A DNA stretch of 64,000 nucleotides, taken from NCBI GenBank assembly GCA_009996615.1, contig JAACZU010000011.1, forward strand, positions 1 to 64,000. Direction: 5' to 3'. The notes beneath the pieces are model-generated. The model made no database searches. It had not been told where the DNA came from and saw only the letters and a program-made list of their open reading frames with translations. A program made the position numbers and the translations under genes. The stretch is from Rhodanobacteraceae bacterium (lineage in GTDB: Bacteria; Pseudomonadota; Gammaproteobacteria; Xanthomonadales; Rhodanobacteraceae). Shown piece by piece: positions 37,553 to 45,279 of this stretch (positions within the stretch are counted from its first letter, which is position 1; each line of letters starts with the position of its first letter).

Positions 37553-38938
37553 TCACTCGAACGCCCCCGCGTAGCTGTCGCTGGCGAGGTTCTCGAACTT
37601 CGTGTAGTGGCCGAGGAAGGCGAGCTTCACCGTGCCGGTCGGGCCGTTACGCTGCTTGCCGATGATGATCTCGGCGACGCCCTTCTCGCCCGAGTCCGGG
37701 TTGTAGTACTCGTCGCGGTAGATGAACATGATGACGTCGGCGTCCTGTTCGATCGCGCCCGATTCGCGCAGGTCGCTCATCATCGGCCGCTTGTCGGCGC
37801 GCTGCTCGAGCGAGCGATTGAGCTGCGACAGCGCGATCACCGGGACGTTGAGCTCCTTGGCCAAGGCCTTCAGGCTACGCGAGATTTCTGAAATTTCGGT
37901 GGCACGGTTCTCCTTGTTGCCGGGCACCTGCATCAGCTGCAGGTAGTCGATCACGATCAGCCCGAGGTCGTGCTCGCGCTTGAGGCGGCGCGAGCGCGCG
38001 CGCAGCTCGCCCGGACTCAGCGCCGGGGTGTCGTCGATGAAGATCTTCGCTTCGCTCAGCAGCGTGATCGCGCTGGTCACCCGCGGCCATTCCTCCTCGG
38101 CGAGGTCGCCGGTGCGCAGGTGCCGTGCGTCGATGCGCCCCATCGACGAGATCAGACGGAACGCGAGCTGCGAGGCCGACATTTCCATCGAGAAGATCGC
38201 CACCGCCTTCTTCGTGCGCATCGCCGCGTTCTCGGCCATGTTGACCGAGAATGCGGTCTTGCCCATCGACGGACGCGCCGCGACGATGATCAGGTCCGAC
38301 GGCTGCAGGCCGGCGGTCATCTCGTCCAGGTCGATGAAGCCGGTCGACAGGCCGGTGACCGAGCCGCGGTTCTCGTAACGGTGGTGCAGGATCTGGAACG
38401 CCTCCTTGACCGCCGAGCGCATCTCGACGAAGCCCTTGCGCCCACGCGAGCCGGCCTCGGCGATCTGGAACACCTTCTTCTCGGCTTCCTCGAGCAGTTC
38501 CTGGCTGCTGCGCCCCTCCGGCTGGAATGCGTCGCCGGCGATCTCGGTGCCGGTGTCGATCAGCTGCCGCAGCACCGACTTCTCGCGCACGATGTCGGCA
38601 TAGGCGGTGATGTTGGCCGCACTCGGCGTCGAGTTGGCCAGCTCGATCACGTAGCCGACGCCGCCGACCATGTCGGCGAGGTTCTGCGCCTCGAACCAGT
38701 CGCCCAGCGTGACCGCGTCGTAGGGCATGTCCTTGTTGGACAGCTCACCGATCGCGCGGAAGATCAGGCGATGGTCCTTGCGGTAGAAGTCGGCCTCGGT
38801 CAGGCGGTCGGCGATGCGCTCCCACGACTCGGGCGCGAGCATCAGACCGCCGAGCACCGCCTGCTCGGCCTCGATCGAATGCGGCGGCACGCGCAGCGCT
38901 TCGACGCCGGAGGAAGGTTTGCGTTCGCTGAGGGCCAT
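37553..38938 (-). CDS. dnaB: Replicative DNA helicase
   Basis: DnaB is the hexameric 5'-3' helicase of the replication fork. The protein has 461 residues with no intein. The N-terminal DnaB domain begins PPHSIEAEQAVLGGLML. The RecA-like domain has Walker A ARPSMGKTAF, Walker B GLIVIDYLQLM, and the arginine-finger region near IIGKQRNGPTGTV. It lies downstream of the rpsF-rpsR-rplI operon, as in other gammaproteobacteria. A perfect DnaA box lies about 70 bp upstream of the start. Confidence 0.97.
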   Translation of the reverse strand: MALSERKPSSGVEALRVPPHSIEAEQAVLGGLMLAPESWERIADRLTEADFYRKDHRLIFRAIGELSNKDMPYDAVTLGDWFEAQNLADMVGGVGYVIELANSTPSAANITAYADIVREKSVLRQLIDTGTEIAGDAFQPEGRSSQELLEEAEKKVFQIAEAGSRGRKGFVEMRSAVKEAFQILHHRYENRGSVTGLSTGFIDLDEMTAGLQPSDLIIVAARPSMGKTAFSVNMAENAAMRTKKAVAIFSMEMSASQLAFRLISSMGRIDARHLRTGDLAEEEWPRVTSAITLLSEAKIFIDDTPALSPGELRARSRRLKREHDLGLIVIDYLQLMQVPGNKENRATEISEISRSLKALAKELNVPVIALSQLNRSLEQRADKRPMMSDLRESGAIEQDADVIMFIYRDEYYNPDSGEKGVAEIIIGKQRNGPTGTVKLAFLGHYTKFENLASDSYAGAFE

Positions 38939-39005
38939 GGTCGGAATCGGGTCGTTCGGATGGGCATGATCCGCAGGGACGTCTCAGCTGTCGAGACAAT
39001 AACCC

Positions 39006-39014
39006 TGTGGATAA
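39006..39014 (-). promoter_or_regulatory. Perfect DnaA box upstream of dnaB
   Basis: TTATCCACA on the minus strand (TGTGGATAA on plus) is an exact consensus DnaA box in the dnaB leader region. A single box does not make an origin. It could let DnaA tune dnaB transcription. Confidence 0.55.
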
Positions 39015-39029
39015 GCTGTGGCTGAAAAG

Positions 39030-39118
39030 CCGGGATTCGGGATTGGGGAGTCGGGATTCGCCGCGGCTACGCGGCTGCGGCGGCGAGACGCAAGGGCTGC
39101 CGAATCCGCGATCCCGGC
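39030..39118. repeat. Degenerate GGGATTCGGGATT hairpin
   Basis: The left arm is CCGGGATTCGGGATTGGGG. The right arm contains CGAATCCGCGATCCCGG. It belongs to the same purine-rich heptamer family as the copies at 33.2 and 37.4 kb and sits between dnaB and the rplI terminator. Confidence 0.65.
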
Positions 39119-39130
39119 CTCGCCAACGCA

Positions 39131-39154
39131 AACGGGCGCCTCGCGGCGCCCGTT
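39131..39154 (-). terminator. Hairpin after rplI
   Basis: AACGGGCGCC/GGCGCCCGTT forms a perfect 10-bp stem with a 4-base loop, 38 bases past the rplI stop, followed on the minus strand by TGCGTTGG. It is the likely end of the rpsF-rpsR-rplI transcript, with a poor T-tract. Confidence 0.65.
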
Positions 39155-39192
39155 GCGGTTCCATCGGGCCTTCGCGAGAAGGCCGCGATCGA

Positions 39193-39642
39193 TCAGTCCT
39201 CGGCGGCGACCACGACCTTGACGACCGTGTGGACGTCGGCGTGCAGGTGCACCGCGACCTCGAACTCGCCGATGTTGCGCAGCGGGCCTTCGGACATGAT
39301 GACTTCGCTCTTGTCGAGCGCCAGGCCGGCCTCGGTGAAGGCATCGGCGATGTCGCGCGGACCGACCGAGCCGAACAGCTTGCCTTCCGGGCTCGCGTTC
39401 GCCTTGATCGTGACCGAGGCGTTCTCGAACTGCGCCTTGCGCGCTTCGGCGCCGGCGAGCTGCTGGTTGGCCTTGGCCTCGTACTCGGCGCGGCGCTTCT
39501 CGAACTCGGCGATGTTCTCGGCGGTCGCGGCCGTGGCCTTGCCCTGCGGCACGAGGTAGTTGCGGCCGTAGCCCGGCTTGACCTTGACCTTGTCGCCGAG
39601 GTTGCCGAGGTTCTTCACTTTCTGCAGGAGGATCAGTTCCAT
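39193..39642 (-). CDS. rplI: 50S ribosomal protein L9
   Basis: This is a 149-residue L9 protein. The N-terminal RNA-binding domain reads [20 protein letters not shown] with [14 protein letters not shown] long connecting helix ([17 protein letters not shown]) and the C-terminal domain follow. It is the third gene after rpsF and rpsR, separated from rpsR by 123 bp. Confidence 0.98.
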   Translation of the reverse strand: MELILLQKVKNLGNLGDKVKVKPGYGRNYLVPQGKATAATAENIAEFEKRRAEYEAKANQQLAGAEARKAQFENASVTIKANASPEGKLFGSVGPRDIADAFTEAGLALDKSEVIMSEGPLRNIGEFEVAVHLHADVHTVVKVVVAAED

Positions 39643-39765
39643 GGGTGTTTCCTATTCGTTAGCGTCGGATGGTCCGGCGCAGCGTGCGCTGTCCGAATGT
39701 GCTGCCGGCGTCTCGACGTCGGCAGGGGGAACGCCGCGCGCCATGCGCGCGGCGGCCTTGCTTTC

Positions 39766-39990
39766 TCAGTGCGCGTCGCTGTACGGCAGCAGCGAGAGGA
39801 AGCGCGCGTGCTCGATCGCGGCCGACAGCTGGCGCTGGTAGCGCGCCTTGGTGCCGGTGATGCGGCTCGGCACGATCTTGCCGGTCTCGCCAATGTACTG
39901 GCGCAGCATGTTGAGATCCTTGTAATCGATCTCGGTGATGCCTTCGGCGGTGAAGCGGCAGAACTTCTTGCGGCGGAAGAACTTGGACAT
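39766..39990 (-). CDS. rpsR: 30S ribosomal protein S18
   Basis: This is a 74-residue S18 protein, with [20 protein letters not shown], the typical [19 protein letters not shown] and C-terminal [13 protein letters not shown]. It partners with S6, whose gene lies 30 bp upstream. Confidence 0.98.
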   Translation of the reverse strand: MSKFFRRKKFCRFTAEGITEIDYKDLNMLRQYIGETGKIVPSRITGTKARYQRQLSAAIEHARFLSLLPYSDAH

Positions 39991-40020
39991 GGCTATGGCT
40001 CCGTGGACGTGGGCGGGCGC

Positions 40021-40467
40021 TTATTCGGCGGACGGTTCGGCGGCGGCTTCTTCGCGCGGTGCGCGCGGCTCGCGGCGCGGACGGTCGTCGTCCTCGCCAC
40101 CGAAACCGATGCCCTCGTCGTCGCGGCGGCGACGATCGCCCTTGTCGTCCTTGTTCTTCATGATCGGCGACATCTCGGTCACCGCATCTTCGCGCTTGAC
40201 GATCAGGTGGCGCAGCACCGCATCGTTGAAGCGGAAGCCGGCTTCCAGCTCGGCCAGCACGGCCGCGCTGCACTCGATGTTCATCAGCACGTAGTGCGCC
40301 TTGGCCAGGTGCTGGATCGGATAGGCCAGCTGGCGGCGGCCCCAGTCCTCGAGGCGGTGGATCTTGCCGTTGTCGCCCTCGATCAGCGCTTTGTAGCGCT
40401 CGATCATCGCAGGCACCTGCTCGCTCTGGTCAGGGTGGACCAGGAACACGATCTCGTAATGACGCAT
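40021..40467 (-). CDS. rpsF: 30S ribosomal protein S6
   Basis: This is a 148-residue S6 protein. The N-terminal [19 protein letters not shown] and [16 protein letters not shown] are family hallmarks. The C-terminal 40 residues form an Arg/Glu/Asp-rich acidic-basic tail longer than the core domain (about 100), common in gammaproteobacteria. AAGGAG precedes the ATG at 40467. Confidence 0.97.
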   Translation of the reverse strand: MRHYEIVFLVHPDQSEQVPAMIERYKALIEGDNGKIHRLEDWGRRQLAYPIQHLAKAHYVLMNIECSAAVLAELEAGFRFNDAVLRHLIVKREDAVTEMSPIMKNKDDKGDRRRRDDEGIGFGGEDDDRPRREPRAPREEAAAEPSAE

Positions 40468-40605
40468 GTCGACTCCTTGTGGGTATCGCCCGGCCAATTC
40501 CGGGGCGACAGCCTCCCGCGGCGCGGTGAGGCAAGGCCCTCGTCCCGGCGGGTGGCGACCACGAGAATCGCGCCCGGAACAAAGGGGGCGCGGATGGTAG
40601 TGGAA

Positions 40606-41355
40606 TCAGGGGTTTGGCGCAACCGCCGCGGCATCCACCGCCGGCACGGCCGCGCGCTGCCGGCGCGGCACCGGCTCGATGCGCGCGACGTTGTCGTGCG
40701 GCAGGATCAGCGAACGGGCGCGCGCGGGGTCGTAGACGAAGACATAGCCGCTGGTCGCACCGAGCCAGGCCAGCGGCTGCCCCGGCCCGATCCCGCCGCT
40801 GTCGTCGGCGAGCCACACGCGCACGGAGGCCGCGTCGCCGCGCCGGATCGCCTCGGCGCGATATTCCGCGTAGTGCGCGACGAAGGCCCAGCCGTACAGC
40901 GGCACCACGAGCAGGTAGGTGATCAGCTCCTGGTGCGGCTGGCCGATGGCCCACTCGGCCAGTTTCAGGCGCCCACGCTGCCAGCGCGACAACGCGGGCA
41001 GGCCGAGCAGGCGCTCGCGCTCGGCCTGATGGCGCCGGCGGTACGTCGCGCTCCAGCGATCGAACAGCCAGCACAGCGGCAGCGTCGACAGCACCAGCAC
41101 CAGCGCGATCGGCTGCTGGATACCGGCAACGAGGAAGTCGCCGACCTGCGACAGGCTCAGCACCGGGATGTCGAACTTCTGGTAGAAGCTGACGTTGTAG
41201 AAGATGCCGGCCGCAACGACGAACAGATAGCCAATCGTGATCGCCAGCGCGGGCTCGCGACGCAGCAGTTGGAGCACGTGCGGCAACAAGCTCAGCAGCG
41301 GCGAATCGCCGGCATCCAGGTTCCGTGCCGGGGACAGCGCGGGACGGCCGCCCAT
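40606..41355 (-). CDS. Integral membrane protein of unknown function
   Basis: This 249-residue protein has a polar N-terminus, membrane segments at about 38-56 (ALAITIGYLFVVAAGIFYNV), 78-98 (PIALVLVLSTLPLCWLF) and 143-160 (LITYLLVVPLYGWAFV), and a soluble C-terminal domain at about 175-245. The last includes LAWLGATSGYVFVYDPARARS and a terminal Ala/Pro-rich tail. The family is not recognised. It follows the IscA-type gene by 6 bp, so both are probably cotranscribed. Confidence 0.72.
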   Translation of the reverse strand: MGGRPALSPARNLDAGDSPLLSLLPHVLQLLRREPALAITIGYLFVVAAGIFYNVSFYQKFDIPVLSLSQVGDFLVAGIQQPIALVLVLSTLPLCWLFDRWSATYRRRHQAERERLLGLPALSRWQRGRLKLAEWAIGQPHQELITYLLVVPLYGWAFVAHYAEYRAEAIRRGDAASVRVWLADDSGGIGPGQPLAWLGATSGYVFVYDPARARSLILPHDNVARIEPVPRRQRAAVPAVDAAAVAPNP

Positions 41356-41361
41356 AGCCGC

Positions 41362-41697
41362 TCAGACGTCCGTCGCGACCGTGAAGCTCTCGCCGCAACC
41401 GCACTCGCCGGTCGCGTTCGGATTGCGGAACACGAAGCTCGCGTTGAGGCCCTGGCGCTGGAAGTCGATCTCGGTGCCGTCGACGAACGGCAGCGCCTTG
41501 CGGTCGACCACCAGGCGAAGGCCATCCTGCTCGAACACGGCGTCGTTCTCGGCGATCGCCTCGGCGAGGTCGACCGTGTAGCCGAAGCCCGAGCAGCCGG
41601 TGCGCTTGATGCCGAAGCGCACGCCAAGCGCGGCCGGCGCCTTGGCGAGGAAGTCGTGCATACGCTGGCGCGCCGCGGGAGTGAGCTGGATGGACAT
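41362..41697 (-). CDS. iscA: IscA-type iron-sulfur cluster assembly protein
   Basis: This is a 111-residue A-type carrier. It has the three conserved cysteines C35 (TGCSGFGY), C99 and C101 (ECGCGESF). TEIDFQRQGLNASFVFRNPNA is closest to IscA, though SufA or ErpA cannot be excluded. It is outside an isc or suf operon here, upstream of a membrane protein of unknown function and divergent from asnS. A weak purine-rich heptamer repeat (41700-41740) lies upstream of its start. Confidence 0.88.
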   Translation of the reverse strand: MSIQLTPAARQRMHDFLAKAPAALGVRFGIKRTGCSGFGYTVDLAEAIAENDAVFEQDGLRLVVDRKALPFVDGTEIDFQRQGLNASFVFRNPNATGECGCGESFTVATDV

Positions 41698-41882
41698 GCT
41701 GGGACCGGGATTGGAGATGGGAGATTGGGGATTCGGAAAAACCCCGTTTCGTCGCGTCCGGATGTTAGCGCAGCGCGTCCGGCGACGCAGCGATTCCGCT
41801 ATGATCGCCGCCTCTTCTATCCCAACGAAGGCGGCCCCGCGCCATCGGGCGAACTGGGTGCTTGCCGCAGGAGTTTCAAGGT

Positions 41883-43313
41883 ATGTCGGTAGCCGAAGGT
41901 TCCGTCTTAGAAGCGGAAACGGTGGACGTCAAGCGCGCGCTGTCGGGCGCGATCGCGCCGGGCAGCACGATCCGCGTGTGCGGCTGGGTGCGCACGCGGC
42001 GCGATTCCAAGGCCGGCCTGTCGTTCGTCAACCTCAGCGACGGCTCATGCTTCGACCCGATCCAGGTCGTCGCGCCGGCTACGCTGCCGAACTACGAGGC
42101 CGAGATCGCGCACCTCTCCGCCGGCTGCTCGATCATCGCCGAGGGCGAGCTGGTCACCTCGCAGGGCAAGGGCCAGGCCTTCGAGCTGCAGGCCAGCCGC
42201 ATCGAGGTGACCGGCTGGGTCGACGATCCGGAAACCTACCCGATCCAGCCCAAGCCGCACTCGCCCGAGTTCCTGCGCGAGGTCGCGCACCTGCGCCCGC
42301 GCACGAACCTGTTCGGCGCGGTCAGCCGCGTGCGCCACACGATCGCGCAGGCGATCCACCGCTACTTCGACGAGAACGGCTACTTCTGGGTCAACACGCC
42401 GATCATCACGACCTCCGACACCGAGGGCGCCGGCGAGATGTTCCGCGTCTCGACGCTGGACATGCTGAACCCGCCGCGCACCGACACCGGCGCGGTCGAC
42501 TTCAAAAAGGACTTCTTCGGCAAGGAGGCGTTCCTGACCGTGTCCGGCCAGCTCAACGTCGAGGGCTATTGCCTCGCGCTGAGCAAGGTCTACACGTTCG
42601 GCCCGACCTTCCGCGCCGAGAACTCGCACACCTCGCGCCACCTGGCCGAGTTCTGGATGGTGGAGCCCGAGATCGCGTTCGCCGACCTCGCCGAGGACGC
42701 GCGCGTCGCCGAGGACTTCCTGAAGTTCATCTTCCGCATGGTGCTGGCCGAGCGCCCGGACGACATGGCGTTCTTCGCCGACCGCGTCGAAAAGACCGCG
42801 ATCTCGCGCCTGGAATCGATCATCGCGCAGCCGTTCGCGCGCATCGACTACACCGACGCGGTCGAGATCCTGAAGAAGTCCGGCAAGAAGTTCGACTACG
42901 CGGTCGAATGGGGCGCGGACCTGCAGACCGAGCACGAGCGCTTCCTGACCGAGCAGCACGTCGGCGGCCCGGTCGTGGTCACGAACTACCCGGAAAAGAT
43001 CAAGGCCTTCTACATGCGCCTGAACGACGACGGCCGCACCGTCGCCGCGATGGACGTGCTCGCGCCGGGCATCGGCGAGATCATCGGCGGCTCGCAGCGC
43101 GAGGAGCGCCTGGACGTGCTCGACCGCCGCATCGCGCAGTTCGGCCTCGACCCGAAGATGTATGGCTGGTACCGCGACTTCCGCCGCTACGGCACGGTGC
43201 CGCACGCCGGCTTCGGCCTCGGTTTCGAGCGTCTGGTCTGCTACGTCTGCGGCCTGGCCAACATCCGCGACGCGATCCCGTACCCGCGCGCGCCCGGCTC
43301 GGCGGAATTCTGA
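41883..43313 (+). CDS. asnS: Asparaginyl-tRNA synthetase
   Basis: This is a class II aminoacyl-tRNA synthetase charging tRNA-Asn. The protein has 476 residues. The N-terminal OB-fold anticodon domain ([19 protein letters not shown]) is followed by motif 1, motif 2 ([21 protein letters not shown] in shortened form) and motif 3 ([15 protein letters not shown]). The ATG at 41883 has AGGAG 9 bases upstream. A TTG seven codons earlier is less likely. Downstream lie two small genes in the same direction. Confidence 0.96.
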   Translation: MSVAEGSVLEAETVDVKRALSGAIAPGSTIRVCGWVRTRRDSKAGLSFVNLSDGSCFDPIQVVAPATLPNYEAEIAHLSAGCSIIAEGELVTSQGKGQAFELQASRIEVTGWVDDPETYPIQPKPHSPEFLREVAHLRPRTNLFGAVSRVRHTIAQAIHRYFDENGYFWVNTPIITTSDTEGAGEMFRVSTLDMLNPPRTDTGAVDFKKDFFGKEAFLTVSGQLNVEGYCLALSKVYTFGPTFRAENSHTSRHLAEFWMVEPEIAFADLAEDARVAEDFLKFIFRMVLAERPDDMAFFADRVEKTAISRLESIIAQPFARIDYTDAVEILKKSGKKFDYAVEWGADLQTEHERFLTEQHVGGPVVVTNYPEKIKAFYMRLNDDGRTVAAMDVLAPGIGEIIGGSQREERLDVLDRRIAQFGLDPKMYGWYRDFRRYGTVPHAGFGLGFERLVCYVCGLANIRDAIPYPRAPGSAEF

Positions 43314-43320
43314 GGCCGCC

Positions 43321-43644
43321 ATGAGCGCGTCCGCGTGGCACCAGTTCGTGTTCATCATGGGTCTCGGCCTGGTCGTGTCGGGCCTGACCACCTACATCAT
43401 CGTGTGGATGCTGGTCGCGGTGCACCTGCGCGACCACCACCCGGCCGAGCGCTCTCGCCTGGGCGGCTTCCTGCTCGCGCCGCGCGCCTTCGGCTGGTAC
43501 CTCCTGGCGCGCTACCGCGCGCTGCACGACCGCGGGCTGAACGCGCTCGCGGCCCCCGGCTGCATCGGCGCGTGGGCGATCGCGCTCGGCGCGCTCGCGG
43601 CGATCGCGGCCAAGCTGCTGTCGCTGAATGGAGTGAGCGCATGA
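43321..43644 (+). CDS. Small membrane protein of unknown function
   Basis: This is a 107-residue protein with two membrane segments (about 9-33, FVFIMGLGLVVSGLTTYIIVW, and about 80-98, CIGAWAIALGALAAIAAKLL). It starts 7 bp after asnS and overlaps the next gene by four bases (ATGA), so the three may be cotranscribed. No family is recognised. Confidence 0.7.
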   Translation: MSASAWHQFVFIMGLGLVVSGLTTYIIVWMLVAVHLRDHHPAERSRLGGFLLAPRAFGWYLLARYRALHDRGLNALAAPGCIGAWAIALGALAAIAAKLLSLNGVSA

Positions 43645-43946
43645 ACGACACACCGACGCAGTGGTGGCTGGCCGTATTCGGCGACACGCTGGTCTGGGCG
43701 CGGCTGCAGGTGCTCGACTCCGGTATCGCCGAGGTGCTCGACAGCGACGGCCGCATCCTGCGCTACGACGACGAGACCAGTGCGCGCATGGCCCTGCTCG
43801 ACGCCGAGTTCCGCGCGCTCGACGGCCTCGACGAGGACGACGCCGCCGCACTCGGCTTCGACCTCGAGGAGATCGAGCCGCCGCAGGGCGACGCCGACGA
43901 GGACCTCGTGCCGCGCATGGTGCAGAAGCTGCTGCCGCGGCAGTGA
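43641..43946 (+). CDS. Small acidic protein of unknown function
   Basis: This is a 101-residue protein, strongly acidic (LDGLDEDDAAALGFDLEEIEPP), with no membrane segment or known motif. It is translationally coupled to the preceding membrane protein gene by ATGA overlap. A large perfect palindrome follows the stop codon. Confidence 0.7.
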   Translation: MNDTPTQWWLAVFGDTLVWARLQVLDSGIAEVLDSDGRILRYDDETSARMALLDAEFRALDGLDEDDAAALGFDLEEIEPPQGDADEDLVPRMVQKLLPRQ

Positions 43947-43952
43947 CACGGT

Positions 43953-44010
43953 GTAGGAGCGCACCCTGTGCGCGACAGGCGCCAAGGTCGCGCACAGGGT
44001 GCGCTCCTAC
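43953..44010. repeat. Perfect 24-bp inverted repeat (GTAGGAGCGCAC family)
   Basis: Arms 43953-43976 and 43987-44010 are exact reverse complements, starting GTAGGAGCGCACCCTGTGCG and ending GCGCTCCTAC, with a 10-base centre. It may terminate transcription of the asnS unit. A half copy ends radA at 34204-34240. Confidence 0.9.
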
Positions 44011-44043
44011 GGTAATTGGCATGCACATGGACACGGGTGGCCC

Positions 44044-44832
44044 ATGAACCTCGATCTCACCGGCAAGCACGCGCTCGTCTGCGGCGCCTCGCAAGGCATC
44101 GGCCGCGCCGCGGCAATCGAGCTGGCCGCGCTCGGCGCCGACGTGACCCTGCTCGCGCGCTCGCGCGAGGGCCTTGAAGCGGCGCTGGCCGCGCTGCCGC
44201 GACCGCACGCGGCGCAGCGGCACGCCTGGATCGCCGTCGACATGCGCGAACACGACGCGTTGCGCGCGCAGGTCGAGGCGACCGCGAACGCGCAGCCGGT
44301 GCAAATCCTGGTCAACAACTCCGGCGGGCCGCCGGGCGGCCCGGCCAACAGCGCCGCGCCGGACGAATTCCGCGCCGCGTTCGAACAGCATCTCGTCGCC
44401 GCGCAGGTGCTGCTGCAGGCCGTGCTGCCGGGCATGAAGAGCGCCGGCTACGGCCGCATCGTCAACGTGATCTCGACCTCGGTGAAGGAGCCGATCCGCA
44501 ACCTCGGCGTGTCCAACACGGTGCGCTGGGCGGTCGCGAGCTGGGCCAAGACGCTCGCCGCCGAGCTCGGCGGCCTCGGCATCACGGTCAACAACGTGCT
44601 GCCCGGCTTCACGCAAACGCAGCGGCTCGAGCAGATCATCGCCGAGCGCACCAAGTCGACCGGCAAGTCCACCGCCGAGATCGAGCAGGCGATGCTGGCG
44701 ACCGTGCCGGCCGGCCGCTTCGCCAGGCCAGCCGAAGTGGCCAGCGTGATCGCGTTCCTCGCCACGCCGGCCGCCGCCTACGTCAACGGCGTAAACGTCC
44801 CGGTCGACGGCGGTCGCACGCAATCGCTATAG
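44044..44832 (+). CDS. SDR family protein lacking the canonical Tyr-Lys pair
   Basis: This is a 262-residue short-chain dehydrogenase/reductase fold. The nucleotide-binding GASQGIG is at 14-20, NNSGG is at 91-95, and ISTS with the structural serine lies near 143-146. At the position of the catalytic YxxxK the sequence is S157-N-T-V-R161, so both Tyr and Lys are replaced. C-terminal PVDGGRTQSL is typical of FabG-like SDRs. Its position beside the kynurenine genes suggests an accessory step. A catalytic role is uncertain given the altered active site. Confidence 0.88.
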   Translation: MNLDLTGKHALVCGASQGIGRAAAIELAALGADVTLLARSREGLEAALAALPRPHAAQRHAWIAVDMREHDALRAQVEATANAQPVQILVNNSGGPPGGPANSAAPDEFRAAFEQHLVAAQVLLQAVLPGMKSAGYGRIVNVISTSVKEPIRNLGVSNTVRWAVASWAKTLAAELGGLGITVNNVLPGFTQTQRLEQIIAERTKSTGKSTAEIEQAMLATVPAGRFARPAEVASVIAFLATPAAAYVNGVNVPVDGGRTQSL

Positions 44833-45135
44833 GAAACGCCCAAACGCCGCCGCTCCCGCCGGCAGCGCGAATTCAGCGTCGCCCTGGAGCCCTCCCTCAA
44901 GGCCGTCCGGCCTGGCCATCCGAGTGCGTCGGCGCCAGGCGCATGAACCAACGTGGAGAAGTGTAAAGGAGTGACATTTTTGTCAGCCTTTGCCGGCCAC
45001 TCGCTGCCGCCACTCCGCAGCGCGCACCGCGATGCGACAAGGAAAACTTGTATACATATCAGGACCGGGCATGGTGGCATCGAGACCCGGCGGCAGCACC
45101 AGGCGCATGGCATGGATGATGCCTATCAGGTGATG
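44833..45135. other. Upstream region of the Ig-like gene
   Basis: No supported gene is present. A TGACA-TTTT-TGTCA inverted repeat lies at 44972-44985, and an AT-rich palindrome TGTATACA lies at 45049-45056, unusual in this GC-rich setting and a possible promoter or operator area. The open frame here is continuous with the Ig-like gene but lacks a supported start. Confidence 0.45.
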
Positions 45136-45146
45136 GGCGCTCGCGC

Positions 45147-45247
45147 AATCGGTAAAACCCCGATACGCAGCCATGGATGGCGAGCCCGGATCGAACCGAT
45201 CCTACTCCTTTCGGAGAACGACCCCGCAAAGGTCGCTCGCCATCCAT
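45147..45247 (+). ncRNA. Candidate structured leader RNA (hairpin plus four-way junction)
   Basis: A 5-bp hairpin ATCGG/CCGAT with a 7-base loop (45148-45164) is followed by a 12-bp stem ATGGATGGCGAG/CTCGCCATCCAT (45173-45184, 45236-45247). That stem encloses three hairpins: GGATCG-AAC-CGATCC (45188-45202), CTCC-TTTC-GGAG (45205-45216) and CGACC-7 nt-GGTCG (45219-45235). Junction linkers are only 0-3 bases. It ends 32 bases before the ATG of the Ig-like gene. It matches no riboswitch class I can recall. Confidence 0.5.
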
Positions 45248-45279
45248 CGGCGCCCTCCCTCAATGACAAGGAGCTTTCC

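Noticed and set aside
39000-39060. Chromosome replication origin near dnaB
   Set aside because: Only one DnaA box is seen and there is no AT-rich unwinding region or dnaA/dnaN neighbourhood.
45121-45260. Cyclic-di-GMP (GEMM) riboswitch or tRNA-like gene upstream of the Ig-like gene
   Set aside because: The conserved GEMM core and GNRA loop are absent, and the hairpins do not have tRNA arm lengths, T-loop or anticodon loop. It is kept only as an unassigned structured element.
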